From Scytonema millei VB511283 (lineage in GTDB: Bacteria; Cyanobacteriota; Cyanobacteriia; Cyanobacteriales; Chroococcidiopsidaceae): a stretch of DNA of 64,000 nucleotides. Below the pieces are notes generated by a model. That model saw only the letters and a list, made by a program, of their open reading frames with translations. It was not told the origin of the DNA and made no database searches. Both the position numbers and the translations under genes were made by a program. Position 1 is the first letter of the stretch. Every line of letters begins with the position of its first letter. Location of the stretch: the NCBI RefSeq assembly GCF_000817735.3, contig NZ_JTJC03000007.1, forward strand, positions 1-64,000, given 5' to 3'. Shown piece after piece: positions 15,800-25,306 of the stretch.

Positions 15800-17292
15800 G
15801 GTGGGCTAAGGCGTTGCAGAAGCTTATAGTGTGGGTTGCCAAATACCTCCTGAAAACCTGGCAGTGTGGTTTCAGTCAGTTGAGGCCAATAAGATAAAAT
15901 TCGGTCTTGCTCGCTACCGCGAGTCTGCACCCCTGGAATCAAAATATAATCTGTCAGCAAATCTGGCTGTTGTAAAGCCAAGAAAAACTCGTTTTGATAG
16001 GGCAAAATAAAGTAGCTAGCATCATTGAGCATGTAAATAACGGGAAAGTTAACGGCATCATCAAGCAATACCTTTTGACCTGGTAAAAGTTTTTCGTGCA
16101 ATACCTGAGCAATTTGCCTTTGTGCCTGTTTTTGTTGCAGCCATTGTTGTACTGGAATTGTGGTCAAATGTTCTTGACCAGAGATCTGTCGCCAGAAAAT
16201 AGCTTCTTCTGGTATGACCCGATCTTGTTGTAAGAAAGACACGCCGATCGCTAAATTGGCAGCTAAAGCTGCTGTCAGCAAGGAACGCTGCCAGAATTGA
16301 GTTGGGGTTTGGAGTTGGACGATCGCTGGTAGAATTCCTAAAAACACTCCAAAGCGGCTGACCTCTGCCATAAAGGTTCCCTGGAAAAATCCAGCTACTA
16401 AAAGCATGACTGGCAATAGCAAAATTGCTGTAAATAACAGCTTTTGTTTCGATTTCCAAATCGTCCAACCCGCGATCGCTAAATATACAGGTACGACTTG
16501 TACCAGCCAAGCGAAGCTCTGCCACCAACTATTCAAAAAATCTTCTTGTTGCAAGAAAATTTTAGTTTCTGCTAATCTCATCCCGCTGTAATGGCTGTTG
16601 AGAAAATAGTAGGCATCTCCAGTAAACATCCAGTTCATATACAACCACGTCGCAATCAGGACGAGACTCATGAATAGGGTGACTAAGATTGCCGTTACTT
16701 TAAAATCCCAAGCTTCGGTAGGAAATAACAGCAGAACGATTAAGGCGACTGCGGGTAAAATTAGCCAAGCTTCGTAACGCAGTAACATTAGGGGCGCTAG
16801 CCCCAGTCCTAACAGAACTAAGAGTAAGGTAGTCGGTAGCGATGGTATTTCTTGCCCTTTCGCCAACATCCATAGCACTGCCATCAGCAGCATCAAGAAA
16901 ATCGTCACGGCAACCCAAACTGGACTTCTCAGTAGCATTAAGCTAAAAGCGGGGTTCAAGACAATTAAGACAGTCCAAACGCTACGCCAAATCGCAGGAA
17001 CGGCAATATTGCCCATCTGCCAAACAATTAACCCGACTGCGATCGCCCCTAGCAAGGCTTGCAAGGTAATCGCCGAGCCAACAATCAACGTGGAATAGAC
17101 CAGCAACGGCGGAAAAATGGACACGATCGCCCGATATCGGGGTTCAGCTCCATTGAGGGCTTGCAGTGCTTTTGCTCCCAGAAACTCTGTGTCGTAGTTA
17201 GAAAAGCCGCTCATATCCAGCCAAGCTAAAATCAGACCCAGCCCGATCAGCGCGATTGCCCCTGCACTTAGCCCTTTCACAAGATTAGGCAT
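15796..17292 (-). CDS. Polytopic membrane protein, possible GT-C type glycosyltransferase
   Basis: About 498 residues from ATG 17292; the TTG at 17307 has no ribosome site. It has about ten hydrophobic helices, then a soluble C-terminal part of about 150 residues (from QQDRVIPEEAIFW). Early after the first helix comes DMSGFSNYDTEFLGAKAL, which has the acidic loop expected of GT-C enzymes using lipid-linked sugars. It is the first gene of the leftward operon. It could add side chains, flip a lipid carrier or polymerise a polysaccharide. The function is inferred only from topology and neighbours. Confidence 0.6.
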   Translation of the reverse strand: MPNLVKGLSAGAIALIGLGLILAWLDMSGFSNYDTEFLGAKALQALNGAEPRYRAIVSIFPPLLVYSTLIVGSAITLQALLGAIAVGLIVWQMGNIAVPAIWRSVWTVLIVLNPAFSLMLLRSPVWVAVTIFLMLLMAVLWMLAKGQEIPSLPTTLLLVLLGLGLAPLMLLRYEAWLILPAVALIVLLLFPTEAWDFKVTAILVTLFMSLVLIATWLYMNWMFTGDAYYFLNSHYSGMRLAETKIFLQQEDFLNSWWQSFAWLVQVVPVYLAIAGWTIWKSKQKLLFTAILLLPVMLLVAGFFQGTFMAEVSRFGVFLGILPAIVQLQTPTQFWQRSLLTAALAANLAIGVSFLQQDRVIPEEAIFWRQISGQEHLTTIPVQQWLQQKQAQRQIAQVLHEKLLPGQKVLLDDAVNFPVIYMLNDASYFILPYQNEFFLALQQPDLLTDYILIPGVQTRGSEQDRILSYWPQLTETTLPGFQEVFGNPHYKLLQRLSPP

Positions 17293-18431
17293 GTCGGAAT
17301 TGACCAAAATAGTTCATTTATTTACGTTAATCGGTCGCGGCTGTCTCGCGTCCAATTCATTTAACCGTGCTAATGAAACTACTGGTTCTTGTTGCAACTT
17401 GTGAAGCGAGTGGAAGGCAGGAGAGACGCAATCGGAGCAGCCTGCTACTTACCTCTCATTCCCAGCGATCGGATTGGAAATTCTGGTGGCAGGACTCAGA
17501 CCTTCCCTTCTCATGATTTCCCTGTTCGTGCAGGAGGCAGCAGGATCGATCCATCTGCTATTGACTTGCCACCTACTTTTTTCTCGATATACTCGATCTA
17601 ACTGTTGCCATTTGCTCCAGCTTGCATGTATTAAGTAGTTATGTTTTTTCATATGCTGCACGTTCATGCATATACTCTACGTATATATGGACTCAGGCAA
17701 AACTTCTAACTAGAAACTTCTAACTAGAAATGCGACATAATTTGTTGCTCGTACCTTTGAGTCACTGTTTGTATTTATACCATAACCCGAGTAGTTATTT
17801 ATACTCTGTCGAGCGAATATTTGTAGCTTGATATAGGCTAAAGGTGAAACGGTCGCTCGGTCTTAAAACTTGAAAACTGGAAACAAAATCGGAACTATAA
17901 TTGTCAGTGATGTTTTTACAATCAACCAATTAAAAGTTATATAGCAATCTACCTTGTTATCTCAATCTATGTTGCCTGTTAGATTTTGACAAGCAGGAGT
18001 CAGGAGTCAGAAGAATTAATTGAAAACTTGGTTAGACAAACCCACAGATAGACAAACCCATATTTATGCAGACCCACAGCCTACGCTCAGATATTATGCG
18101 TACCCTGTCGTACAAATTCCAGGAAGGCGATCGCTCGGTCGAGGCAAACGCAGTGAGATTGTTATATTTGGGTAGTTGCTTTGACTGCCTATTTATTATT
18201 TAATAGCTGAATTGCTTGTTACTCGGTTGCAAACCCATATTATAAGCCACTTGTCCAACTTATTAGAATTATTTTTATATAACTTTATGTCGATTGAGAC
18301 AAGCCATTATGAGTAGTGTTTCTTAACTGGTAAAACATACAAAAAATCAACAGGCGATCGTGCCAACCGATCGAAAATTAGCGAAAATAAAAAATTTTGT
18401 GAGAGATTGTGCGACCGATAGGAGAAAAGTC
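17293..18431. promoter_or_regulatory. Long divergent intergenic region between the two exopolysaccharide operons
   Basis: About 1.1 kb without a convincing gene between two outward-facing operons, so it should hold both promoters and their control sites. Visible structure: a tandem 14-base repeat at 17701-17728, an ATATGCTGCACGTTCATGCATAT stretch near 17650-17673 with inverted ATAT/GCA arms, and repeated AGACAAACCCA near 18033-18070. Short ORFs at 17389-17601 and 17449-17667 overlap each other on opposite strands and look spurious. I see no recognisable riboswitch. Confidence 0.5.
17701..17728. repeat. Tandem 14-base repeat, possible operator
   Basis: AACTTCTAACTAGA occurs twice in perfect tandem and is followed by AA. 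Each unit plus the next bases contains the imperfect palindrome TTCTAACTAGAA. It lies in the control region between the divergent exopolysaccharide operons. Confidence 0.6.
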
Positions 18432-20447
18432 TTGAATAGGAAAAATAGCCGCACGGCGATCGAATTAGGGCTAAGCGCGCTCGCGCCTTTGTGCTTGTGT
18501 ATGGGAGTTGCTCCTGCCGTGCTAGCCCAATCAGCAGAAGTCATCTCCCTAAAAACGCTCGGTTATAATCGTTCAATCGTCCTGAGCGGAGTAAATCCAG
18601 AAGTTGAAATTAGCGTTCCCGCGCCCAGAGGTGGACTTGACCCTAGTAAGAGTTTCATGGAGCTAAAGCTGGAACCCTCATCGGTACTCAATGAGAATTC
18701 TTCCGTGCGGTTGCTCGTCTATGGCGAACCGATGAAGGTCGTTTCTGTCAAATCGCTGCTAGCAAATCCGGTTGTCAAACTACCCATACCGTCTCTGCCT
18801 GCGGGAGAGTCGTATATTAATGTATCGATCCAGCCCTATTTATTCATCACCAACGATACTCGCCGAGACATACCTACAGGTAACTTATTTTTAAAAGTCA
18901 ATAAAGATAGTTTTTTCCAAATTACGCCACAGTATACCGATAATAGTATTGATGGCTTCTTCAAGTCTTTCTACAAACAAATCGATCTCGTCGTTCCCAA
19001 CCAGCTGAATCGCGATCGCGCCGAAGTTGCCTTGTGGCTGTACAGCGTCTTAGCCTACCAGTTTCGCGAATATCAAATTCCGATCTTTTGGCGTTGGGGT
19101 ACAGCTCCTGCTACGCCTGGGTCAGCGCAAGTTGTGTTACACAACGACCCCAACGGTCCCGATGTCGAACGACGGGGTTCGGTATTGCGGGTGCGGGCAA
19201 ATCCCAGAGCCGTACAGTCTCTAGCCGCAGACTTTTATCAGCCAGCTTTAGTAGGGCGGGGATTAACGCTAGAGAGCGTCGATACCTTTAGACCGAGAAC
19301 CAATATCCAAAGCCGTTCGTTTCAAGAACTTGGCGTTCGCAACAGCGTCATCCGCATGTCTGCGGGAACGCAATCAATGCCCTTGCAATTCGACTTAGCT
19401 CAACTGGGGGGAAGACCGCAAAATTTAGATCTCGTCTTGAATGCCACGTTTACCCCTACCTACGGACAGCAGGGAGAGCGCCTCACCGCGCAAGTTTATC
19501 TTAACAATACCTTAATCCAGTCTTACAATCTTCAAGATAAGACCGTTCTGAAAACAACTTTGGCTTTGCCGACTAACCTACTACAGCGGACGAATAATCT
19601 AGAAGTGATGTTTGCCTACGCTCCCAACGAAGGAGGTGGAGCAAACAAACCCACGGGTGAAGTGATCGTTCAACTCGATCGGGAATCGTTTTTGAGTTGG
19701 AGTGGCTACCAAGGTCCGACAGGGACTTTAAGCGATTTACCCCACGTCTTTTTGCAACCGGGGCAGTTAGTGATCGATACTTCTAGACCCTCATTACTAG
19801 CCGCAACAGCTTATATGTTGGGGGCGATTAGTCGCTTAGGACAGCAACCAGTGTTTCCCCAACTGGTAGATGCGGCATCAGTTCAAGATTGGTCGAATTT
19901 ACCCAAAGATCAACTCGACCGACCTCCAACGTGGAGACTCATGGCGATCGCGCCTCAAACTCACGCTCTCCCAGCACCAGTAAGGCTGAATGAAGGCACG
20001 TTTGAAATTTTCAATCCCGTCAATCAAAAACTGTTACTGCAAGCTCAACCTACAGATCCGTTTGGAATTCTGCAATATTTTAACTATCAAAATACACCGA
20101 CCCTGTGGTTGAGTTGGTGGGGGCTAGAGCCAGCGATGGCAGAACAGTTAGGACAAGCTTTAGGCGACCCGCGCACTTTGTTAGCCAGCCAGTTAGATGG
20201 TAACGTTGTCACCGCCACCGACTCGCGACGAGTTCAAATTTGGGATTTGGGCGATCGCACTCTGCAAGTTAACTACCCAGGGGCGAGAAGCTGGCAAATT
20301 TTCTGGCAGCGTTACGTCAACCCTTTAATTGTAGTCGGTTTGATCTTGGGGGGATTCGTGGCTTGGCGAATTTATCAGCGCGTTGGGCGATCGCCTGGTA
20401 CTACAGCTACAGCCGCTAACCCAGTTGAAAAAGCTAAAAAACTATGA
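18432..20447 (+). CDS. BcsB-like periplasmic partner of a polysaccharide synthase
   Basis: About 671 residues from TTG 18432. This start has AGGAGA seven bases upstream and gives a clean signal peptide (NRKNSRTAIELGLSALAPL, cleavage after VLAQS). The GTG at 18360 would add 24 residues without a good ribosome site. The body has the BcsB pattern of alternating carbohydrate-binding-like and ferredoxin-like beta domains (for example QPYLFITNDTRRDIPTG). One C-terminal transmembrane helix (YVNPLIVVGLILGGFVAW) should contact the synthase. BcsB proteins guide the nascent glucan through the periplasm. The stop overlaps the next start (ATGA), so it is coupled to the glycosyltransferase. Confidence 0.82.
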   Translation: MNRKNSRTAIELGLSALAPLCLCMGVAPAVLAQSAEVISLKTLGYNRSIVLSGVNPEVEISVPAPRGGLDPSKSFMELKLEPSSVLNENSSVRLLVYGEPMKVVSVKSLLANPVVKLPIPSLPAGESYINVSIQPYLFITNDTRRDIPTGNLFLKVNKDSFFQITPQYTDNSIDGFFKSFYKQIDLVVPNQLNRDRAEVALWLYSVLAYQFREYQIPIFWRWGTAPATPGSAQVVLHNDPNGPDVERRGSVLRVRANPRAVQSLAADFYQPALVGRGLTLESVDTFRPRTNIQSRSFQELGVRNSVIRMSAGTQSMPLQFDLAQLGGRPQNLDLVLNATFTPTYGQQGERLTAQVYLNNTLIQSYNLQDKTVLKTTLALPTNLLQRTNNLEVMFAYAPNEGGGANKPTGEVIVQLDRESFLSWSGYQGPTGTLSDLPHVFLQPGQLVIDTSRPSLLAATAYMLGAISRLGQQPVFPQLVDAASVQDWSNLPKDQLDRPPTWRLMAIAPQTHALPAPVRLNEGTFEIFNPVNQKLLLQAQPTDPFGILQYFNYQNTPTLWLSWWGLEPAMAEQLGQALGDPRTLLASQLDGNVVTATDSRRVQIWDLGDRTLQVNYPGARSWQIFWQRYVNPLIVVGLILGGFVAWRIYQRVGRSPGTTATAANPVEKAKKL

Positions 20448-22741
20448 GGGATTTTCAACCCCAAATTGAGGCTAAACTTCTAGAGTCGGGTTGTCTGACC
20501 TCGGAACAATTACAAGAGGCGATCGATTTACAAGCAAAAATTTCTTGTTCTTTAGGTAAAGCCTTATGGAGCTTGAATTTTCTGACACAGGCAGAGTTTT
20601 TGCACCTGATCGGCACTATTAGCGGACACATCTTACTAACAGATTGGTTAGTCGTCTCTGGCAGCGTCCTAGACTTTAGCATTGCCAAAACTTTTGAGCC
20701 AGCTTACTTGCGGGAGTTAGGTTTTTTTCCCTGCGCTTGGCAAGACAGCAATACTCTGGTTGTAGCCGTAGAAGAACCGAATAATATTGCGATTAGGCAA
20801 GCAATTCGCAGCCATTGGTCGCAGGTCAAAATTTACGAAGTTCTCGCCACCGAAAACCAAATTTTCAGCTTGGTATTTGAGGAAAACCTGGCTGCGGAAC
20901 TACTCGACAAGGGTAGATTGACGGTAGCGCAATGGCAGGAAGCCCAAGCAATTCAACAGCGTACCGGATCGCCATTGGGAGAAATTTTACCGCGCTTGAA
21001 TTATTTGCGACCAATTGACTATGTAGAAGTCCTTTCTCTACTAACAGGTTTGAGCATTTTTTCTCGCTTAGCCGGGGCGGGAATTAGGCAAATCGACTTA
21101 AAACTCATGCAACGTTTTGACCCACAAGTGATGATGGGCGATCGCTTCATTCCCTTGGCTTGGGTGAAGCCGCACGCTCTCATGGTTTTGGTACAAGACC
21201 CCTTCGATCTGGTTGTAGAAGCTGCGATCTACGCTCAATTTCCCGGGGTGGAACTGGTTAAAGTGTTGGGGACGGAAAACGATATCACGCGAATGCTCGA
21301 TACCTGTTATCGTCAAGAATTCAGCCGCCGTGCCATTTACCAACTGATGGCGCGATCGCCTAAAGACTCTGCGGCAAGGGTTTTTACCCCCGCTCAAATT
21401 GCTGTTGGCTATATCTTATTTGCCATAGTTTTATGGGGTTTGGCGTTTGACTGGTGGCATACGCTAGCATTTTTAATCGCCGCCTTGAATATTTTCTTTG
21501 GCGGTGCGGTGATGTTCAAATTGATTTTGAGTTTAATTGGAGCCGCCGATCGCACTCACCAAATTACTAAAGTAGAAGTGAATTCGATCGACGAGCAAAC
21601 TTTGCCAACTTATACTGTTTTAGTCCCAGTTTATAACGAACCAGAGGTGACACCAATTTTAATTGATGCCCTCAGTAAACTCGACTATCCGCATGAAAAG
21701 CTCGATGTTCTACTCTTGTTAGAAGAAAAGGATTTAGCCACAATTAACGCCGCCCAAGCTGCTAACCCGCCACGTTATATTCGCTTTATTTACATTCCCG
21801 ACAGCCATCCAAAAACCAAGCCGAAAGCTTGCAATTACGGTCTTTCCTTTGCCAGAGGAGAATATTTAACTATTTACGATGCTGAAGATATTCCCGATCC
21901 CGACCAACTAAAAAAAGCAATTTATGCCTTTAGAAATGGTTCGCCGGATTTAGTTTGCGTTCAAGCCGCGCTCAATTACTACAACCGCGACGAAAATTTT
22001 TTGACGCGGATGTTTACCTTAGAATATTCCTATTGGTTTGACTATCTATTACCAGGATTAGAAACTTTAGGGCTACCGATCCCGCTGGGGGGAACGAGCA
22101 ATCATTTTCGTACCGATCGCCTGCGAGAATTAGGCGGTTGGGACCCTTTCAACGTCACCGAAGATGCAGATTTAGGAATTCGCGCCAGCAAGCGAGGATA
22201 TACGGTAGGGGTGATTAACTCCACGACTTATGAGGAAGCTAACTGCGAATTTAAAAACTGGGTTCGGCAGCGATCGCGCTGGATTAAAGGCTACATGCAA
22301 ACATGGTTAGTCCACAATCGCGCCCCCCTTAAATCGCTACGGAAACTAGGCTTAAAAAGCTGGCTTGCCTACCAATTTTTAATTGGAGGCACGGTGCTGA
22401 TTTTTCTAATCAGTCCGATCTTGTGGGTGTTATTGATCTATTGGCTTGCCACCCGCGCTTATTGGTTAGAAAATTTAATTCCTGGATGGGTTTTATATAT
22501 TTCTTTATTCAATCTTAGTATTAGCAATGCTTTAGGTATATATTTGAATATGATTGCAGTATTTCGGCGACGCTACTATAAACTTTTATTGTATGCGTTG
22601 CTCAATCCTTTATATTGGCAGTTCCATTCCATAGCCGCTTATCTGGCTTTATGGCAATTGTTCGCCAAACCTTATTATTGGGAAAAAACTATTCATGGAC
22701 TTAGTAAATTTACCAAAACATATTTACAATTCTCCGAGTAA
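20444..22741 (+). CDS. Cellulose-synthase-like GT2 glycosyltransferase with N-terminal tandem MshEN-like domains
   Basis: 765 residues. The N-terminal part (about 1-290) holds two repeats that resemble MshEN/T2SSE_N domains: LLESGCLTSEQLQEAIDLQ near 8-26 and LLDKGRLTVAQWQEAQAIQ near 151-169, each followed by a 'SLGKAL'/'PLGEIL' half. A pair of transmembrane helices follows (about 315-365), then a processive GT2 core: VLVPVYNEPEVTP, DAED (DxD), TED and QRSRW. At least three more membrane helices make up the C-terminus. It should polymerise a beta-glycan and extrude it. There is no PilZ domain. Some MshEN domains bind cyclic di-GMP, but several motif glycines are replaced here (LNF, LNY), so binding is uncertain. 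Confidence 0.88.
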   Translation: MRDFQPQIEAKLLESGCLTSEQLQEAIDLQAKISCSLGKALWSLNFLTQAEFLHLIGTISGHILLTDWLVVSGSVLDFSIAKTFEPAYLRELGFFPCAWQDSNTLVVAVEEPNNIAIRQAIRSHWSQVKIYEVLATENQIFSLVFEENLAAELLDKGRLTVAQWQEAQAIQQRTGSPLGEILPRLNYLRPIDYVEVLSLLTGLSIFSRLAGAGIRQIDLKLMQRFDPQVMMGDRFIPLAWVKPHALMVLVQDPFDLVVEAAIYAQFPGVELVKVLGTENDITRMLDTCYRQEFSRRAIYQLMARSPKDSAARVFTPAQIAVGYILFAIVLWGLAFDWWHTLAFLIAALNIFFGGAVMFKLILSLIGAADRTHQITKVEVNSIDEQTLPTYTVLVPVYNEPEVTPILIDALSKLDYPHEKLDVLLLLEEKDLATINAAQAANPPRYIRFIYIPDSHPKTKPKACNYGLSFARGEYLTIYDAEDIPDPDQLKKAIYAFRNGSPDLVCVQAALNYYNRDENFLTRMFTLEYSYWFDYLLPGLETLGLPIPLGGTSNHFRTDRLRELGGWDPFNVTEDADLGIRASKRGYTVGVINSTTYEEANCEFKNWVRQRSRWIKGYMQTWLVHNRAPLKSLRKLGLKSWLAYQFLIGGTVLIFLISPILWVLLIYWLATRAYWLENLIPGWVLYISLFNLSISNALGIYLNMIAVFRRRYYKLLLYALLNPLYWQFHSIAAYLALWQLFAKPYYWEKTIHGLSKFTKTYLQFSE

Positions 22742-22795
22742 TCGGCTCGCCCAATCGTTGCAAAAATCAGAGGAAGGCGATCGCGCTAGCGGACT

Positions 22796-24163
22796 ATGAT
22801 AAAAAGCAAAAATAATAAAATTGGGTTAAATCAAAGTCGGGAGTCGGGAGTCGGGAGTCGGGAGTTGCTAGAAAGAAATAGGAAAGAGGATGATTCTAAA
22901 TCTTCCTTGTCTCCCTTGTCTTCATATCTCCCGCTTTTAGCGTGGATAGTTATACCCCTACTAACAATACTTTCAGGTTGTGCTTTCCAGTCTCCTGAAG
23001 TTGTTACCAACAATACGAAAACAGTAGAAGACATTACCCAAACTGCTACGTCAACCACTGCTGCTATCCCCAGGACGGTGAAGACAACTCCAGTAGATGA
23101 GCAAGTCCTCCAGCAGCTAGAAGAGCGACTTTACCAACAGTTGCAAGTGCTGATGGCGAAAGCACAAGGAGCGCGACCTGATGGCTATGTCTATACGGTA
23201 GACTTGAGCCAAATCCTTTACTACGCAGCTGGAAAAAAAGACTCTAGACTGTATCTTCCCTTGCGGGATTTTGCCACTCGTAACTTGGTGATCGATAAAA
23301 AATCAGATCCTTACACCAAAGGATTTGTGCTTTGGCGTTATCGCGATGGTGCGCCTGCTGATGCATCAGGGACGACAGAAGCTTTACGCTTGGCAGAAAG
23401 TTTGTGGCTGGGTAGCCAAACGTTAGGAGATGAAACAGATCGCCAACGGGCAATGTCGATTTTGCAAGGATATACCCGTCACGCTCAAATAGACCACGAC
23501 AAATGGTTAATTCGCAACTATTTTAACTTGCAAACCCGTGCCTTTGCCAATAACTCCTTTCTCGTCGGCTACGACCCAGATTTATTGAAAATTGTCGCTC
23601 AAGTAACGGGCGATCGCACTTTAAAGTCAGTGGCGCAAAAATCTTACGCCACAATTCGCGAAGCAGCAACCCCTTCAGGATTGTTGTATGACATCATTCA
23701 ACCAGAAGTGTTGACCCTAGTACCAGAACTCAAACAACTAGCGATTTTCTCTCCCAATGATGTCGTAAAGCTAGCTAATACCTGCACTGTAGCAGAGAGA
23801 GCCGTGGAGGAAGCGCCGGAAGTCGGACAACGAGTTATCCGCTTTGCCTTAGCACGAATGCCCAATCTGAATACATATTATTATGGGCGCAACGGAGAAC
23901 CAGTCATTCCACAAAGGGCGGAAATTCCTACATACGCTTGCTTGGTTAGATTATCAGCAAAATTGAAGGAAGAAAAAGCCATGTATGCATTCCTCAATCC
24001 GTTTGTCAACCATGCAGAGTTTATGGCACAAAACATCAATCAGTTTAGCCTTTATACCGTAGGTGAAGCGCTATTAGCTCTCCAGTCAGTCTCTCAGTTC
24101 AACCCGCCCGGAAGTCGCGATCGGCTCCAAAGTACGAGCGTTTCTATGAGAGATAGGGTATAG
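22796..24163 (+). CDS. Lipoprotein with (alpha/alpha)6 glycosidase-like domain
   Basis: 455 residues. The lipobox ILSGC lies at about residues 58-62, behind a hydrophobic stretch (LPLLAWIVIPLL), so the protein should be lipid-anchored. The long N-terminal lead before it includes SRESGVGSRELL, a direct translation of the GGGAGTC heptamer array, so the true start may be later or the repeat has invaded the 5' end. The mature part is helical, with DASGTTEALRLAESLWLGSQ and NYFNLQTRAFAN, resembling GH8/GH15-like (alpha/alpha)6 barrels such as BcsZ. It would hydrolyse or edit the polymer. It is third in the rightward operon, 54 bases after the synthase. Confidence 0.65.
   Translation: MIKSKNNKIGLNQSRESGVGSRELLERNRKEDDSKSSLSPLSSYLPLLAWIVIPLLTILSGCAFQSPEVVTNNTKTVEDITQTATSTTAAIPRTVKTTPVDEQVLQQLEERLYQQLQVLMAKAQGARPDGYVYTVDLSQILYYAAGKKDSRLYLPLRDFATRNLVIDKKSDPYTKGFVLWRYRDGAPADASGTTEALRLAESLWLGSQTLGDETDRQRAMSILQGYTRHAQIDHDKWLIRNYFNLQTRAFANNSFLVGYDPDLLKIVAQVTGDRTLKSVAQKSYATIREAATPSGLLYDIIQPEVLTLVPELKQLAIFSPNDVVKLANTCTVAERAVEEAPEVGQRVIRFALARMPNLNTYYYGRNGEPVIPQRAEIPTYACLVRLSAKLKEEKAMYAFLNPFVNHAEFMAQNINQFSLYTVGEALLALQSVSQFNPPGSRDRLQSTSVSMRDRV
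22835..22866. repeat. GGGAGTC heptamer array inside a reading frame
   Basis: Four and a half units of AGTCGGG/GGGAGTC lie within codons about 14-24 of the lipoprotein gene. Because seven is not a multiple of three, a change of one unit would shift the frame. Confidence 0.8.
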
Positions 24164-24356
24164 GGAAGGACAAGGAGGACAAGGGAGACAAGGAGGACAA
24201 GGAAACAGGGAAGCAGGGAAGCAGAGGGGCTTCAGGCGTAGAGGAGCAACTACCAACTACCAACTACCAATTCCCTACACCCCACACCCCACACCCTACA
24301 CCCTGTTCGCTGATAACTGGTCACTGGTCACTGGTCACTGTAAACTGGTGTAAACG
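24164..24356. repeat. Cluster of heptamer and related short repeats
   Basis: Runs of GACAAGG-type units, GGAAGCA, CTACCAA, ACACCCC/ACACCCT and TGGTCAC follow one another between the lipoprotein gene and tpiA. No gene is visible. Confidence 0.7.
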
Positions 24357-24389
24357 ATTTGTAGTGTCATTAGGAAAGATCGATCGCCC

Positions 24390-25115
24390 GTGCGGAAAAT
24401 AGTTATTGCTGGCAACTGGAAAATGTTCAAGACCCAGGCAGAATCCCAAGAGTTTTTACTAGGATTTTTGCCGTACCTGGTGGAAACTCCTCCAGAAAGA
24501 GAAGTGGTGTTGTGCGTTCCTTTTACGGACCTAAGCATCATGTCGAAAAATATGCACGGTACGAGAGTACAGCTAGGAGCGCAAAACGTTCATTGGGAAG
24601 CGTCAGGGGCTTATACGGGTGAAATCTCTGCTCCCATGCTGCTAGAAGTTGGCGTGCGTTATGTTGTTATCGGACATAGCGAACGACGGCAATTTTTTGG
24701 CGAAACCGATGAAACGGTAAATTTACGGCTGAAAGCGGCTCAAAGTTTCGGTCTGACCCCAATTTTATGTGTGGGTGAATCGAAGCAACAACGGGATGCG
24801 GGAGAAACTGAATCTCTGATCTCTATGCAGTTGCAAAAAGATTTGGTAGATATTGACCAGCACAATTTGGTCATTGCTTACGAACCAATTTGGGCAATTG
24901 GTACGGGGGATACTTGTGAAGCCAAGGAAGCCAATCGCGTTATCGGTTTGATTCGCAGTCAGTTGAGCAATCCTGATGTACCGATTCAATATGGTGGTTC
25001 TGTGAAACCCAACAACATCGACGAAATTATGGCACAGCCAGAAATTGATGGTGCTTTGGTAGGGGGTGCGAGTTTAGAGCCAGATGGTTTTGCGCGGATT
25101 GTCAATTACAATTAG
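24390..25115 (+). CDS. tpiA: Triosephosphate isomerase
   Basis: 241 residues, starting at GTG 24392 or the adjacent in-frame codon, with the canonical opening [13 protein letters not shown]. Active-site features are all present: Asn/Lys in AGNWKMFK, catalytic His in VIGHSERRQ, catalytic Glu in [13 protein letters not shown], and the phosphate-binding [11 protein letters not shown] and GALVGGASL. It interconverts DHAP and glyceraldehyde-3-phosphate in glycolysis and the Calvin cycle. A palindromic repeat follows the stop at 25126. Confidence 0.97.
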   Translation: MRKIVIAGNWKMFKTQAESQEFLLGFLPYLVETPPEREVVLCVPFTDLSIMSKNMHGTRVQLGAQNVHWEASGAYTGEISAPMLLEVGVRYVVIGHSERRQFFGETDETVNLRLKAAQSFGLTPILCVGESKQQRDAGETESLISMQLQKDLVDIDQHNLVIAYEPIWAIGTGDTCEAKEANRVIGLIRSQLSNPDVPIQYGGSVKPNNIDEIMAQPEIDGALVGGASLEPDGFARIVNYN

Positions 25116-25125
25116 TGTCGTATCG

Positions 25126-25190
25126 TAGGGGCGGGTTTTTTGAGGATGACTGTACGATAAACAAACATTTTTGCGGTTAAACCCGCCCTA
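25126..25190. repeat. Copy 1 of the GGGCGGGTTT...AAACCCGCCC inverted-repeat family
   Basis: Terminal arms TAGGGGCGGGTTT and TTAAACCCGCCCTA enclose about 40 AT-rich bases. It lies directly after the tpiA stop. Six more copies are present in the window. Confidence 0.8.
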
Positions 25191-25306
25191 ACCTAAAGTT
25201 TGGGTTGTAATTGACCAGATTAATGTCACGCAAAGACGCAAAGGCGCGAAGATAGGAAGGGTTTCCGTGGTTTGTAGGGGCGTTCCTCAAAAATTTTTCA
25301 GCGAAA

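Noticed and set aside
16061-16528. 155-aa reverse ORF
   Set aside because: Out-of-frame shadow of the polytopic membrane protein gene at 15796-17292.
17389-17667. Overlapping small ORFs on both strands in the divergent region
   Set aside because: Mutually overlapping, no ribosome site, no recognisable composition; treated as non-coding.
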